From: Pseudolactococcus chungangensis CAU 28 = DSM 22330
Lineage (GTDB): Bacteria; Bacillota; Bacilli; Lactobacillales; Streptococcaceae
DNA: 64,000 bases
Assembly: GCF_002441885.1 (NCBI RefSeq)
Contig: NZ_JXJT01000004.1
Coordinates: 1-64,000 of the forward strand
Reading direction: 5' to 3'
Shown here piece by piece: positions 1 to 7,888 of this stretch (within the stretch, counting starts at the first letter, position 1; each line of letters starts with the position of its first letter). A model generated the notes under the pieces. The model did not search any database, was not told the origin of the DNA, and worked only from the letters and a program-made list of their open reading frames with translations. The translations under genes and the position numbers were made by a program.

Positions 1-2
1 TA

Positions 3-1175
3 TTTTATCAGGAGCTGTTCAGGGAACGTTTTTTAATTAACATTTTTATATATTGTATTTTCTTGATTGGTACTCTTATTATGCTGTACCCATTTTATAT
101 CAGTAACTTAAATGACTACTTAGATAATATACGTGTGACAGCGTATAAAAAGGAATTACAAGGCATTTATAAATCAAAGCAAGAAGAATTGAAAAAGGAG
201 AATAGTCAATTAGCGACGAGAGGCTTGACACCCTCAGCTGATCCATTTAATGAAAAAAAAGCAACACGTGTCTCTGATGCTTACTATAAAGCCCATCTTC
301 TAGGATCAATTGAAATTCCCAAGATTAATGTTAAGATTCCTTTATTTGATTTGACAAACAATGATTTGTTGGAAATTGGTGCAACGACACTTAATGGGAC
401 TTCTTATCCTTTGGGGGGACAAAATACGCATGCAGTGATTTCAGCACATCGTGGTTTGCCTAATCGAGAATTATTTACGGACCTACCTAAATTAGGAAAG
501 GGAGATTTTTTTGTAATAGAAATTTTAGGACGAAAACTCGCCTATAGAGTATTTAAAACAGAGGTTGTAGAACCGGAACAGACGGATATCTTAAAAATAG
601 AACCAGGTAAGGATTTGGTTACATTGCTTACTTGTACCCCTTATATGATCAACTCACATCGCTTGTTAGTGACTGGTAGCCGTATACCTTATACAGAAAC
701 GGTCAAAAAAGGGGTAAATAAAAGTAATCAAAATAGAATTATCATTCGATTTTTTATGATAATCGGATTTGCAGATTTCATTTTTCTAATGATATGGTTT
801 TTATACCGTCTAATTCATCATTATTTACTCTCTAAACAAAGGATTGATATTTTGATTAAGATTATTGATGCTAATCATAACCCCTTTACAAAAACCATGA
901 CCCTTTATGATAAAAAAGGCAAGAAGGCACTAAAACGACATCAGAGATTTGTGCAACTTTTTCCTGACCCTACAGGGTATTACAAAATTGATAATATTCC
1001 GAAAGGATTATACTGTTTAAAAACAGATGATAATTCTCTGATTTTATTGGTTGGACAAAATAAATTGAAAGATCAAACATTATTGATTAAACCTTTTAAA
1101 CATACTAAGTTATCATTTACAAGAATAGATGAAAATGAGATACAACTTTTAGATGTAACATTCAATAAGGCGTAA
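3..1175 (+). CDS. Class C (pilus-type) sortase with C-terminal extension, 5' partial
   Basis: Membrane transpeptidase that would polymerise pilin subunits or anchor them to the wall. The frame is open to the window edge (upstream residues FYQELFRERFLINIFIYCIF), so the true start lies outside; the TTG at 63 is not a convincing start. Counting from 63, an N-terminal membrane segment is followed by a DPF motif (about 60-62), typical of the class C sortase lid, then catalytic His129 (SAHRG), Cys191 (TLLTC) and Arg200 (HRLLV). A second membrane segment lies near 225-250. After it comes a basic segment of about 110 residues ending the protein, which most class C sortases lack; its pattern (YYKIDNIPKGLYCLKTD) recalls a CnaB/prealbumin-like strand, but that is only an impression. 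The pilin genes would be upstream. Confidence 0.9.
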   Translation, partial: FYQELFRERFLINIFIYCIFLIGTLIMLYPFYISNLNDYLDNIRVTAYKKELQGIYKSKQEELKKENSQLATRGLTPSADPFNEKKATRVSDAYYKAHLLGSIEIPKINVKIPLFDLTNNDLLEIGATTLNGTSYPLGGQNTHAVISAHRGLPNRELFTDLPKLGKGDFFVIEILGRKLAYRVFKTEVVEPEQTDILKIEPGKDLVTLLTCTPYMINSHRLLVTGSRIPYTETVKKGVNKSNQNRIIIRFFMIIGFADFIFLMIWFLYRLIHHYLLSKQRIDILIKIIDANHNPFTKTMTLYDKKGKKALKRHQRFVQLFPDPTGYYKIDNIPKGLYCLKTDDNSLILLVGQNKLKDQTLLIKPFKHTKLSFTRIDENEIQLLDVTFNKA

Positions 1176-1224
1176 ACATTCAGTGAGACATCTATCAGAG
1201 TCTAAACCCTTAATTGGCAAATTT

Positions 1225-1248
1225 AGCAAGCAGAGGCTTGCTTTTTTT
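1225..1248 (+). terminator. Intrinsic terminator after the sortase gene
   Basis: A 7-bp perfect stem (AGCAAGC/GCTTGCT) with a 4-nt loop is followed by a run of T. The T run merges directly into the lspA extended -10 box. Confidence 0.85.
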
Positions 1249-1256
1249 GATATAAT
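1248..1256 (+). promoter_or_regulatory. Extended -10 promoter of lspA (predicted leaderless)
   Basis: TGATATAAT is a perfect TGn extended -10. Exactly 6 nt (1257-1262) separate it from the ATG at 1263, so transcription should begin at or next to the start codon. There is no Shine-Dalgarno sequence in this gap. Confidence 0.75.
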
Positions 1257-1262
1257 AGAACG

Positions 1263-1721
1263 ATGAAGATTAAAAAAATAAGTTTATTAATCGTGATGAT
1301 ATTAGGCATTGTTTTTGACCAAGTGGTTAAGATAGCCATTGTAAAAAATATTAGACTATCAGAGCAAAAGCCAGTTATTAGGGGTATCTTATCACTGACG
1401 CATCTCCAAAATAATGGTGCAGCTTGGTCGATTTTAGAGGGACAGCAGTGGTTCTTTGTCTTGACAACAATACTTGTCTTGGCAGTAGCTACCTGGTTTT
1501 GGCTCAAAAATCTGTCGAAAAATTGGTATGCTATTGGGCTGACCTTGATTATTTCAGGTGCCTTGGGTAACTTTATTGACCGAGTACGCCAAGGCTATGT
1601 TGTTGATATGTTTCAGTTAGACTTTATCAACTTTCCTATTTTCAATGTAGCAGATATTTTGCTATCAATAGGATTCGTAGTGCTCTTTATTGGTATTTTG
1701 ATAGAAAAAGATGAAGGTTAA
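1263..1721 (+). CDS. lspA: Lipoprotein signal peptidase (signal peptidase II)
   Basis: Cleaves the signal peptide of diacylglyceryl-modified prolipoproteins at the membrane. At 152 aa with four hydrophobic segments it has the family's normal size. Family motifs are visible: FDQ (18-20), NNGAAWS (50-56), GNFIDR (102-107) and the two predicted catalytic aspartates Asp115 (VVDM) and Asp131 (NVAD). The ATG sits 6 nt after an extended -10 box and has no ribosome binding site, so the mRNA is probably leaderless. rluD follows after 6 nt and the two should be co-transcribed. Its substrates in this window would include the sugar-binding protein at 7889 and the carbonic anhydrase at 41004. Confidence 0.96.
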   Translation: MKIKKISLLIVMILGIVFDQVVKIAIVKNIRLSEQKPVIRGILSLTHLQNNGAAWSILEGQQWFFVLTTILVLAVATWFWLKNLSKNWYAIGLTLIISGALGNFIDRVRQGYVVDMFQLDFINFPIFNVADILLSIGFVVLFIGILIEKDEG

Positions 1722-1727
1722 GATAAA

Positions 1728-2627
1728 TTGAAAATAAAAATGAAAGCCCAGTCCGCTGGATTGCGACTTGACAAGGCTATCTCAGACAACTCAGATGTCT
1801 CACGGACTCAGGCTAATGATCTGATTAAAGCAGACGCTGTTTTGGTTAATGGGCAAGTCAAAAAAGCTAAGTATAAGGTGCTAGAAAATGATATCGTGTC
1901 ATTTGATATCCCTGAGCCAGAAGTTCTGTCCTATGAGGCTGAAAATATACCACTTGACATTGTCTATGAAGATGATGATGTCGCAGTGATTAATAAACCT
2001 CAGGGTATGGTGGTCCATCCGTCAGCTGGTCATCAAACAGGTACACTCGTTAATGCTCTGATGTATCATATGACGAATTTGTCTAGCATCAATGGTGTGA
2101 TCAGACCAGGCATTGTGCACCGTATTGATAAGGATACCAGTGGTCTGTTAATGGTCGCTAAAAATGATCAAGCGCATGAATTTCTAGCTGCTCAACTTAA
2201 AGAACATACATCGAAACGTCGTTATGTTGCCATTGTCCATGGGAATTTACTCAATGACCGTGGTATGATTGAGGCGCCGATAGGTCGCAATGCCAAGGAT
2301 CGTAAAAAGCAAGCTGTTATTTCGGGTGGTAAGCCTGCTTTGACGCATTTCGAGGTGTTGGAGCGCTTTGGTGATTTCACTTTGGTGAGTTTGACGCTTG
2401 AGACGGGGCGTACGCATCAAATTCGTGTGCATATGGCATATATCGGGCATCCGATCGCTGGAGACCCCTTGTATGGTCCGAAAAATGCATTGAAACCTAA
2501 TCATGGGCAATTTTTACATGCGCAGATGCTAGGATTTGAGCATCCTACTTCGCATCAGTGGTTAGAGTTCGAACTTGATCCACCGAAATTGTTCCAAGCC
2601 ACATTAGACAAATTAAGAAAAGACTAA
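1728..2627 (+). CDS. rluD: Pseudouridine synthase, RluD family
   Basis: Isomerises uridines to pseudouridine in large-subunit rRNA. An N-terminal S4-like RNA-binding region (about 12-60) precedes the catalytic domain with HRIDKDTSGL at 131-140, in which Asp134 is the expected nucleophile. The length of 299 aa is normal. The TTG at 1728 is preferred because GAAGG (1713-1717) lies 10 nt upstream; the ATG at 1740 would be 22 nt away. It follows lspA directly, a very common pairing in Firmicutes, and ends before a terminator at 2647. The exact target uridines cannot be read from the sequence. Confidence 0.94.
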   Translation: MKIKMKAQSAGLRLDKAISDNSDVSRTQANDLIKADAVLVNGQVKKAKYKVLENDIVSFDIPEPEVLSYEAENIPLDIVYEDDDVAVINKPQGMVVHPSAGHQTGTLVNALMYHMTNLSSINGVIRPGIVHRIDKDTSGLLMVAKNDQAHEFLAAQLKEHTSKRRYVAIVHGNLLNDRGMIEAPIGRNAKDRKKQAVISGGKPALTHFEVLERFGDFTLVSLTLETGRTHQIRVHMAYIGHPIAGDPLYGPKNALKPNHGQFLHAQMLGFEHPTSHQWLEFELDPPKLFQATLDKLRKD

Positions 2628-2646
2628 CAACTGATACTAAAAATAT

Positions 2647-2669
2647 AAATGCAAAAGGGCATTTTTTTT
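2647..2669 (+). terminator. Terminator after rluD
   Basis: The stem AAATGC/GCATTT with a 6-nt loop is followed by a T run. A TATAAT (2681-2686) for guaA lies just beyond it. Confidence 0.75.
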
Positions 2670-2723
2670 GGTAAAATAGATATAATCTAATTTTTGCAAT
2701 AACACAAAAGAAGGAGTTCTACT

Positions 2724-4277
2724 TTGACAACCACTGATATGCAAGAAATGCAGAAAATCATCGTCCTCGACTACGGTAGCCAGTACAATCAACTGATTAC
2801 TCGCCGTATTCGTGAGTTTGGTGTCTTTTCTGAGCTGAAAAGCCATAAAATGACCTTGGCTGAAATCAAGGCCTATAATCCTAAAGCTATTATTATCTCG
2901 GGTGGTCCTAACTCAGTTTATGAGGCAGACGCTTTTGATATTGACCCAGGTGTTTTCGAGCTTGGCGTTCCCGTTTTGGGCATCTGTTATGGCATGCAGC
3001 TTATGACACAAAAACTTGGGGGTAAAGTAGAAGCTAACCCAGGGAATGGGGAATTTGGTGCAACTAAAATTAATCTCGATGCCACATCTAAATTGCTTGA
3101 AGGGACACCCGCTGAACAGACAGTTTTGATGAGCCATTCTGATAATGTCACTGTTCTACCAGAAGGTTTTAAAGTTGCCGCTCATACCGTGCAAACACCA
3201 ATTGCAGCGATTGCAAATGATGAAAAGGGGCTTTACGGCGTTCAATTCCATGCTGAAACAACAATCAGCGAATATGGTCATAACATTATTGAAAATTTCG
3301 TTAAAAAAATCGCTAAGGCATCAGGTGACTGGTCAATGGCAGGTTTCGTTGAGCACCAAATCAAAGAAATTCGCGAAAAAGTTGGCGATAAAAAAGTCTT
3401 GCTTGGTCTTTCAGGCGGTGTTGACTCATCTGTTGTTGGCGTGCTTTTGCAACGTGCGATTGGCGACCAATTAACGTCTATCTTTGTTGACCATGGCTTA
3501 CTGCGTAAAGGTGAGGCAGAACAAGTCATGAACGACTTGGGCGGCAAATTCGGCCTTAACATTATTAAAGTAGACAGCAAAGACCGCTTTATGAGCAAAC
3601 TAGCTGGTGTTTCTGACCCTGAGAAAAAACGTAAAATCATTGGTAATGAATTTATCGAAGTTTTTGACGATGAAGCCTCAAAACTTGACGGTGTTGACTA
3701 CCTTGCCCAAGGCACGCTTTACACTGATGTCATCGAATCGGGTACAGATACAGCACAAACGATTAAGAGCCACCATAATGTTGGTGGACTGCCTGAGGAC
3801 ATGCAGTTTGAGCTGATTGAGCCCTTGAACAAACTCTTCAAAGATGAAGTTCGTGAACTTGGTGAAGTCCTTGGTATGCCACATGATTTAGTATGGCGTC
3901 AACCCTTCCCTGGTCCAGGTCTTGCTATCCGTATCATGGGTGAAATTACAGAGCCACGCCTTGAAAAAGTACGTGACTCAGACTTGATTCTCCGCGAAGA
4001 AATCGCTAAAGCAGGTCTTAACGAAAAAATCTGGCAATACTTCACCGTTGATACAGGTGTTAGCTCAGTTGGTGTCACAGGTGATTTTCGTAGCTACGAT
4101 ACAGTTATCGCCATTCGTGCCATTACATCTATCGACGGCATGACCGCAGACTTCGCTGAGATTGACTGGCAAGTCCTCGCGGAAGTTTCTCGTCGCATTA
4201 CCAATGAAGTCAAAGGTGTTAACCGCGTGGTTTATGATATTACGGCTAAGCCACCTGCTACTGTTGAGTGGGAATGA
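2724..4277 (+). CDS. guaA: GMP synthase (glutamine-hydrolysing)
   Basis: Converts XMP to GMP using glutamine and ATP. The N-terminal class I glutamine amidotransferase domain carries Cys88 (GICYG) and the His176/Glu178 pair (FHAE). The ATP-pyrophosphatase domain has the P-loop SGGVDSS near 230-236, and the C-terminal dimerisation domain contains [11 protein letters not shown]. At 517 aa the protein is full length. The start is TTG at 2724, with an AAGGAG about 10 nt upstream. It is transcribed alone: a -10 lies at 2681-2686 and a terminator at 4391. I saw no purine riboswitch in the short leader. Confidence 0.97.
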   Translation: MTTTDMQEMQKIIVLDYGSQYNQLITRRIREFGVFSELKSHKMTLAEIKAYNPKAIIISGGPNSVYEADAFDIDPGVFELGVPVLGICYGMQLMTQKLGGKVEANPGNGEFGATKINLDATSKLLEGTPAEQTVLMSHSDNVTVLPEGFKVAAHTVQTPIAAIANDEKGLYGVQFHAETTISEYGHNIIENFVKKIAKASGDWSMAGFVEHQIKEIREKVGDKKVLLGLSGGVDSSVVGVLLQRAIGDQLTSIFVDHGLLRKGEAEQVMNDLGGKFGLNIIKVDSKDRFMSKLAGVSDPEKKRKIIGNEFIEVFDDEASKLDGVDYLAQGTLYTDVIESGTDTAQTIKSHHNVGGLPEDMQFELIEPLNKLFKDEVRELGEVLGMPHDLVWRQPFPGPGLAIRIMGEITEPRLEKVRDSDLILREEIAKAGLNEKIWQYFTVDTGVSSVGVTGDFRSYDTVIAIRAITSIDGMTADFAEIDWQVLAEVSRRITNEVKGVNRVVYDITAKPPATVEWE

Positions 4278-4390
4278 CCCCACAAGTTTGTTTAAAGTGA
4301 AAAGCCTTATTTTCAACGTTTTGACGGATTAGAAATATGGATTATTTGTTAAAAATCATATGATTGTATGCCAAAAAGTCTGCTAAGATT

Positions 4391-4420
4391 AAACCACTAT
4401 TTATTGTGAATAGTGGTTTT
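4391..4420 (+). terminator. Terminator downstream of guaA
   Basis: An 11-bp perfect stem (AAACCACTATT/AATAGTGGTTT) has a 7-nt loop and a short T run. It lies about 115 nt after the guaA stop; the stretch between holds nothing recognisable. Confidence 0.8.
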
Positions 4421-4550
4421 TGTATATAAAAAAAGATATTTGAAATGTGTGGCTTATGATTACCAAGAGGTATAGGAAAAGAAATAATAGAAATATATAG
4501 CTAGATAGTTGTATACTAGTTTTGAGTATTATTTTTAAGGGAGATAAAGC

Positions 4551-4877
4551 ATGTATAAGAAATTAGATCGGAGTTGGCCTATAAATGTTCAGGCAATGAC
4601 TTCTGCAAGTGATACCCTTAAGGAAATTTTAGGGTACCACAACGTTACGCAGAAGGAGTTCGCAAAGCGTATCGGTATCAGCCAACCGCATGTTTCTGAC
4701 ATTCTCAATCGAAAGAAGTTTATGTCGCCTGAGATTGCTATTCGGATTGAGATTGTTACTGGTCTTAACGCTAAACTATTGTTGACGTTGGATTTCAACT
4801 ATCAATTGGAGCAACTTGAACAAATGAAAAAGGTTGAAAGACCTGAGTTAATCAAATATGATTGGGCTGAAGCATAG
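4551..4877 (+). CDS. HTH (XRE-type) protein, probable antitoxin of a Fic toxin
   Basis: A 108-aa protein with a clear XRE/Cro helix-turn-helix at roughly residues 25-60 (TQKEFAKRIGISQPHVSDIL). The C-terminal part is acidic and ends in KYDWAEA, which could contact a partner. The ATG has a good ribosome binding site (AAGGGAG). It lies 33 nt upstream of a broken Fic/Doc-type toxin gene, so the natural reading is antitoxin and autorepressor of that locus (inference from context). The reading frame is intact. It could also be a stand-alone regulator. Confidence 0.75.
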   Translation: MYKKLDRSWPINVQAMTSASDTLKEILGYHNVTQKEFAKRIGISQPHVSDILNRKKFMSPEIAIRIEIVTGLNAKLLLTLDFNYQLEQLEQMKKVERPELIKYDWAEA

Positions 4878-4910
4878 CTCATCATTAAAGAAGGAAATGA
4901 AGAATTAATC

Positions 4911-5723
4911 GTGACTTACGACTATATAAAAGTTGATAGAGAAGTTGCAATAGAAGCATCCAAACGTTTGGTTGTTGATAGTATATGGAAAATTGCGAAT
5001 ATCGAGTTGACACGCGGTGTAACGTTCCCACAAACTCAGCAAATCTACGAAGGGCGTTAACCAAAGAATGTTGACGTTGAAACAGTTGTTGTGATTAAAA
5101 ATCTGAAACATGCTTGGCAATTTTTGTTTGAGAATATTGATTATCCGATCGATTATCAACTCATTTCTGAGTATAATAAGATTGTCGGAGCAGGACACTA
5201 TTCAAATCCTGGTAAGCTGAAAAGTGAGTTTGTTTTTATTTCTGGTACAAATTATAAGCCAGATATTCCGAATTATGAAAGTGTCAAGGAGGAAATTGAA
5301 CGAATAAATATCCTTCAAAACCCAATTGATAGAGGGATGGAGATGTTGGCATCGGTTTCCAGAGGACAGTGGTTCAATAATGGTAACAAACGTACAGCTT
5401 AAATGATAACAAATCACATTTTGTTGCAAAATAATTGTGCTGTACTGGCGACACCGCTAGATGTTCAAGAGGACTTCACTGATGAATTAATCAGGTTCTA
5501 CGGAACAAATGATAATCGCTCATTTAAAAAGTTTTTATATGAAACATCAATTGAGATGTTACCGAGTGGCTTAACGCAACCTGTTTTGAAAGAGCTGATT
5601 ATATCAAAAATAAAAAAGGACTCTGGTTCTGAAAATCAAGAAGAATTTGAGTACCTAGAAGAGTATCCTATTGAGAAGTTAAATAATATATTAAAACTTC
5701 ATCAAGAAAGAAATGAAGCATAA
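4911..5723 (+). pseudogene. Fic/Doc-family toxin gene with two in-frame TAA stops
   Basis: Three open segments, all in one frame, together encode about 270 residues, the usual size of a Fic-family protein. They are separated by single TAA codons at 5058-5060 and 5400-5402, with no frameshift. The second segment ends in the Fic loop WFNNGNKRTA and the stop falls immediately after it, so the helix that completes the active site is cut off. The position normally holding the catalytic His is Gln here (RGQWF). Fic proteins modify target proteins by AMPylation or phosphorylation and are often toxins. The gene starts with GTG at 4911, after the putative antitoxin. The restart segments (5091, 5403) have no clear ribosome binding site, so I read it as recently inactivated. 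Confidence 0.8.
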
Positions 5724-5792
5724 AAAATAGAAGGCATATAATTGTACTCCATTGGGTGCATCTATATGTCTTTTATTACTGTGACAAGATAG

Positions 5793-6241
5793 ATGGCAAA
5801 ACCAAAAAAAGAAACATGAAATACATCATACTAGCAGTAGTAGTAGCAATCATCATCTCTTTAAGGGGACAACCGATTACACGTTAAGCTTGGGTGCGAG
5901 TACATATCTGACGGACACACCTGCTGGTCAAGGCAACTTGATCTTGTCTGGGCACTCTACGCCATATAAAGGTGTCTTGTTCACGGACATAAACCAAGTC
6001 AAAAAAGGTGATGAGATTATCGTAAGAAACGGTTGATAAAAAAGAGTAGGTATATACAGCTGACGAAATTGTCCAAGATGACATCTATTTTATGACGAGA
6101 GACGAGGTACCCGAAGATAAAATCCTTCAAAATCCCGTCAAAGGCAAGCAAGCTAAGATAACTTTATTCACTTGTGTCAGCTGGCAAAATAATTAAGAAA
6201 GATTATTAGTTGGTGGTCATTTGAAAAGTAGTCTAAAATAA
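5793..6241 (+). pseudogene. Decayed class A sortase gene
   Basis: Fragments of a housekeeping-type sortase can be read in shifting frames: a start (MAKPKKET), a hydrophobic membrane anchor (ILAVVVAIIIS), then LSLGASTYLTDTPAG and LILSGHSTPYKGVLFTDI with the catalytic His, a TGA with a frame change near 6034-6053, and TLFTCVSWQNN with the catalytic Cys. A TAA interrupts the frame before RLLVGGHLKSS, which carries the catalytic Arg. At least two frame changes, two stops and an internal deletion near 5870 are needed to explain this, so it cannot make a sortase. Confidence 0.85.
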
Positions 6242-6242
6242 T

Positions 6243-6300
6243 GCCACGGCTGTTTGAGCCGGTAGAGCCTGTTTAATGTTTCGGCGTTAGCTGAAACTCA
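6243..6300. repeat. Structured intergenic element A
   Basis: Two small hairpins can be drawn: CGGCT...AGCCG near 6247 and GTTTCGGC/GCTGAAAC near 6279. The order CGGCT, CCG-GTAGA, then GTTAG with GC(T/C)GAAACTCA resembles the element at 34930-35030. Function is unknown. Confidence 0.35.
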
Positions 6301-6313
6301 GACAACATACTAC

Positions 6314-6358
6314 AAAAAATAACTTACCTATTGTCGGTGAATAGGTAAGTTATTTTTT
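6314..6358 (-). terminator. Strong terminator downstream of the LacI regulator
   Basis: A 19-bp perfect stem (ending ACTTACCTATT on the plus strand) has a 7-nt loop and A/T runs on both sides, so it could act in both directions. It ends the minus-strand regulator gene. Confidence 0.88.
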
Positions 6359-6383
6359 ATTAATTGATGTATTTGGAATAATG

Positions 6384-7370
6384 CTATACAGTCGTACTTT
6401 TATCCATAAGTGTCGCAGGCACCACATTTTCGTGGGGAATATAAGATTCCAGTGAATTGATTGCGATTTGCGCCATTAAGGGAATATTTTGGTCAATTGA
6501 CGTAATCGGATAAATCGCATAATCAGACACTGGAGAATTATCGTAGCCAATGATTTCAACATCTTCTAGCATTTTAAGTCCTTTACGGATACATTCTCTT
6601 TGCAGCATATTAGCAATATCATCATTGGAGCAGAAGATGCCTAATTTTTTGCCTACATATTTTTCAAGCAAACTATCCACAATAGCAGACATAGCAGTTG
6701 AAGCAATTTTAGAGTAGGGATCAGTTAAATCCTCATTGATAATTGTTTCATGAGGCATGCCTTTGACCGAGAATTCAAAGCCGACAATACGCTTAAATGA
6801 TGGCCAATTTTCATAGTAGCCATTGTTGATGTGTAGGAATACTTCACAGTTATCTGCTATCAATTTTTCGCCAGCAAGTTTGCCACCAGTATAATTATCG
6901 TTATTGATCTGACAGTAGTTGCCACCAGCTCGTTCGATAGAAATAATTGGCACTTCAAGTTGTTCAATCTCTTCAGGACTTAAAATATGACTGAGCAAAA
7001 TAATCCCTTTGACGCGATAAGATTTCAAGGTGTCAATTAAGCTTAACTCCTCTTCCTTTGTATCGCGTGAGGTGTAAACAATAAAGCTATAATGTTTTTC
7101 TTTACCCTGTTGAATGAGTTGATTCATTAATTCTGTGTAAAAACCAAGATGTAATGAAGGGAAAATGATGCCAACAAGATTAGACTTGCCAGTTGCAAGG
7201 GTTCTCGCAACATTATCTTGGCTGTAATTAAGTTCTTGAATAGCGGCTTGGATTTTATCTTTTGTTTTGAGGGATAAAAGATTTGGCTTGTTGAAATATC
7301 TGGAAACGGTGGTCAATGATACGCCACTTTTTTCAGCAATATCCTTTATTCCCGTTTTATCTATCGTCAT
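6384..7370 (-). CDS. LacI-family transcriptional regulator of the fructan-dianhydride cluster
   Basis: A 328-aa LacI/GalR repressor. The N-terminal helix-turn-helix and hinge (IKDIAEKSGVSLTTVSRYFN, about 8-27) are followed by a periplasmic-binding-protein-like sugar-sensing domain (about 60-325). It is transcribed away from the ABC importer operon at 7889, and its neighbours make it the likely sugar-responsive repressor of that operon (inference). Two candidate sites lie in the 518-bp divergent region: a perfect 12-bp inverted repeat at 7398-7423 just upstream of its own start, and a CG-centred near-palindrome at 7810-7825 in the leader of the importer gene. The effector could be DFA III, inulobiose or fructose. 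Confidence 0.9.
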   Translation of the reverse strand: MTIDKTGIKDIAEKSGVSLTTVSRYFNKPNLLSLKTKDKIQAAIQELNYSQDNVARTLATGKSNLVGIIFPSLHLGFYTELMNQLIQQGKEKHYSFIVYTSRDTKEEELSLIDTLKSYRVKGIILLSHILSPEEIEQLEVPIISIERAGGNYCQINNDNYTGGKLAGEKLIADNCEVFLHINNGYYENWPSFKRIVGFEFSVKGMPHETIINEDLTDPYSKIASTAMSAIVDSLLEKYVGKKLGIFCSNDDIANMLQRECIRKGLKMLEDVEIIGYDNSPVSDYAIYPITSIDQNIPLMAQIAINSLESYIPHENVVPATLMDKSTTV

Positions 7371-7397
7371 GGTCTGTTACCTTTCTGTATTGCTAAC

Positions 7398-7423
7398 AAT
7401 TGCTATCCTAAAGGATAGCAATT
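7398..7423. promoter_or_regulatory. Perfect 26-bp palindrome upstream of the LacI regulator
   Basis: AATTGCTATCCT and AGGATAGCAATT are exact reverse complements separated by 2 nt. It lies 28-53 bp upstream of the regulator start codon. Its position suggests an operator, possibly for autoregulation, although it lacks the central CG usual for LacI-family sites. Confidence 0.55.
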
Positions 7424-7666
7424 TATAAGTTATACTACTATCATACAATGTCATCAGCAATTTTACAAGATAAAATGAAAATATTTTCATAATAAACATT
7501 GAAAATAGTTCAATTTTTGTCATTTTTTCAATCTGATAGAGTTAGTAATTTTATTTTACTCTTGAATAATAGCTGTCAGAACAGTTATATAGCAAATTTT
7601 TGAGATGTTTTTGCCAAAATCCTAAAAAATTTTTTGAACATTTTTTGAAATTATTTATGAAACCGC

Positions 7667-7695
7667 TTGACATTATTTATTTCATATTCTATAAT
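7667..7695 (+). promoter_or_regulatory. Consensus promoter of the DFA/fructan operon
   Basis: TTGACA (7667-7672), a 17-nt spacer and TATAAT (7690-7695) match the sigma-A consensus exactly. Transcription should start near 7702, leaving a leader of about 187 nt before the binding-protein gene. A degenerate CcpA-like box (TGAAACCGCTTGACA) overlaps the -35. Confidence 0.85.
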
Positions 7696-7768
7696 TGGGG
7701 TATAAAAGAATTACAAATCATGGAAGAAAGGATAAGATTCAGCACGTCGGTCATCCAACAGTCAATGC

Positions 7769-7791
7769 AGGAGGAAATAATCATGCTGTAA
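7769..7791 (+). other. Minimal ORF (Met-Leu-stop) with consensus Shine-Dalgarno in the operon leader
   Basis: AGGAGG (7769-7774) sits 8 nt before ATG CTG TAA. The same stop also ends a possible 23-codon leader peptide from ATG 7720, which has no ribosome binding site of its own. It may be regulatory or a relic. Confidence 0.4.
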
Positions 7792-7809
7792 TTAATTATG
7801 AGGATATAT

Positions 7810-7825
7810 TTGTAAGCGCATACAA
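7810..7825. promoter_or_regulatory. cre-like / LacI-family operator in the operon leader
   Basis: TTGTAAGCGCATACAA has TTGTA/TACAA arms around GCGC and matches the cre consensus TGWAANCGNTNWCA at 13 of 14 positions. It lies about 110 nt after the predicted start of transcription, where a bound CcpA or LacI-type protein would act as a roadblock. Confidence 0.6.
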
Positions 7826-7888
7826 GATCTGGATTATCTTCAGCCATTAGTTAATCTTGAATCGACATAAAAGAAATGGAGCAGAAAA

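Noticed and set aside
2670-2723. Purine riboswitch before guaA
   Set aside because: The leader is under 40 nt and contains no aptamer-like pairing.
3145-3884. Several 60-120 codon frames inside guaA and other long genes
   Set aside because: They overlap well-supported genes in other frames, lack ribosome binding sites and look like no known protein.
5058-5402. Recoding of TAA in the Fic gene as a sense codon
   Set aside because: TAA ends many normal genes in the window (for example lspA, pfkA, pyk), so it is a true stop; TAA is not a selenocysteine codon.
7661-7675. cre site at the -35 of the fructan operon
   Set aside because: TGAAACCGCTTGACA has one base too many between the half-sites to fit the consensus; the site at 7810 is far better.
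7600-7791. 63-aa ORF upstream of the sugar-binding protein
   Set aside because: It spans the promoter itself (7667-7695), has no ribosome binding site and no protein-like composition in its first half. Only its 3' end (from ATG 7720) could be a leader peptide.
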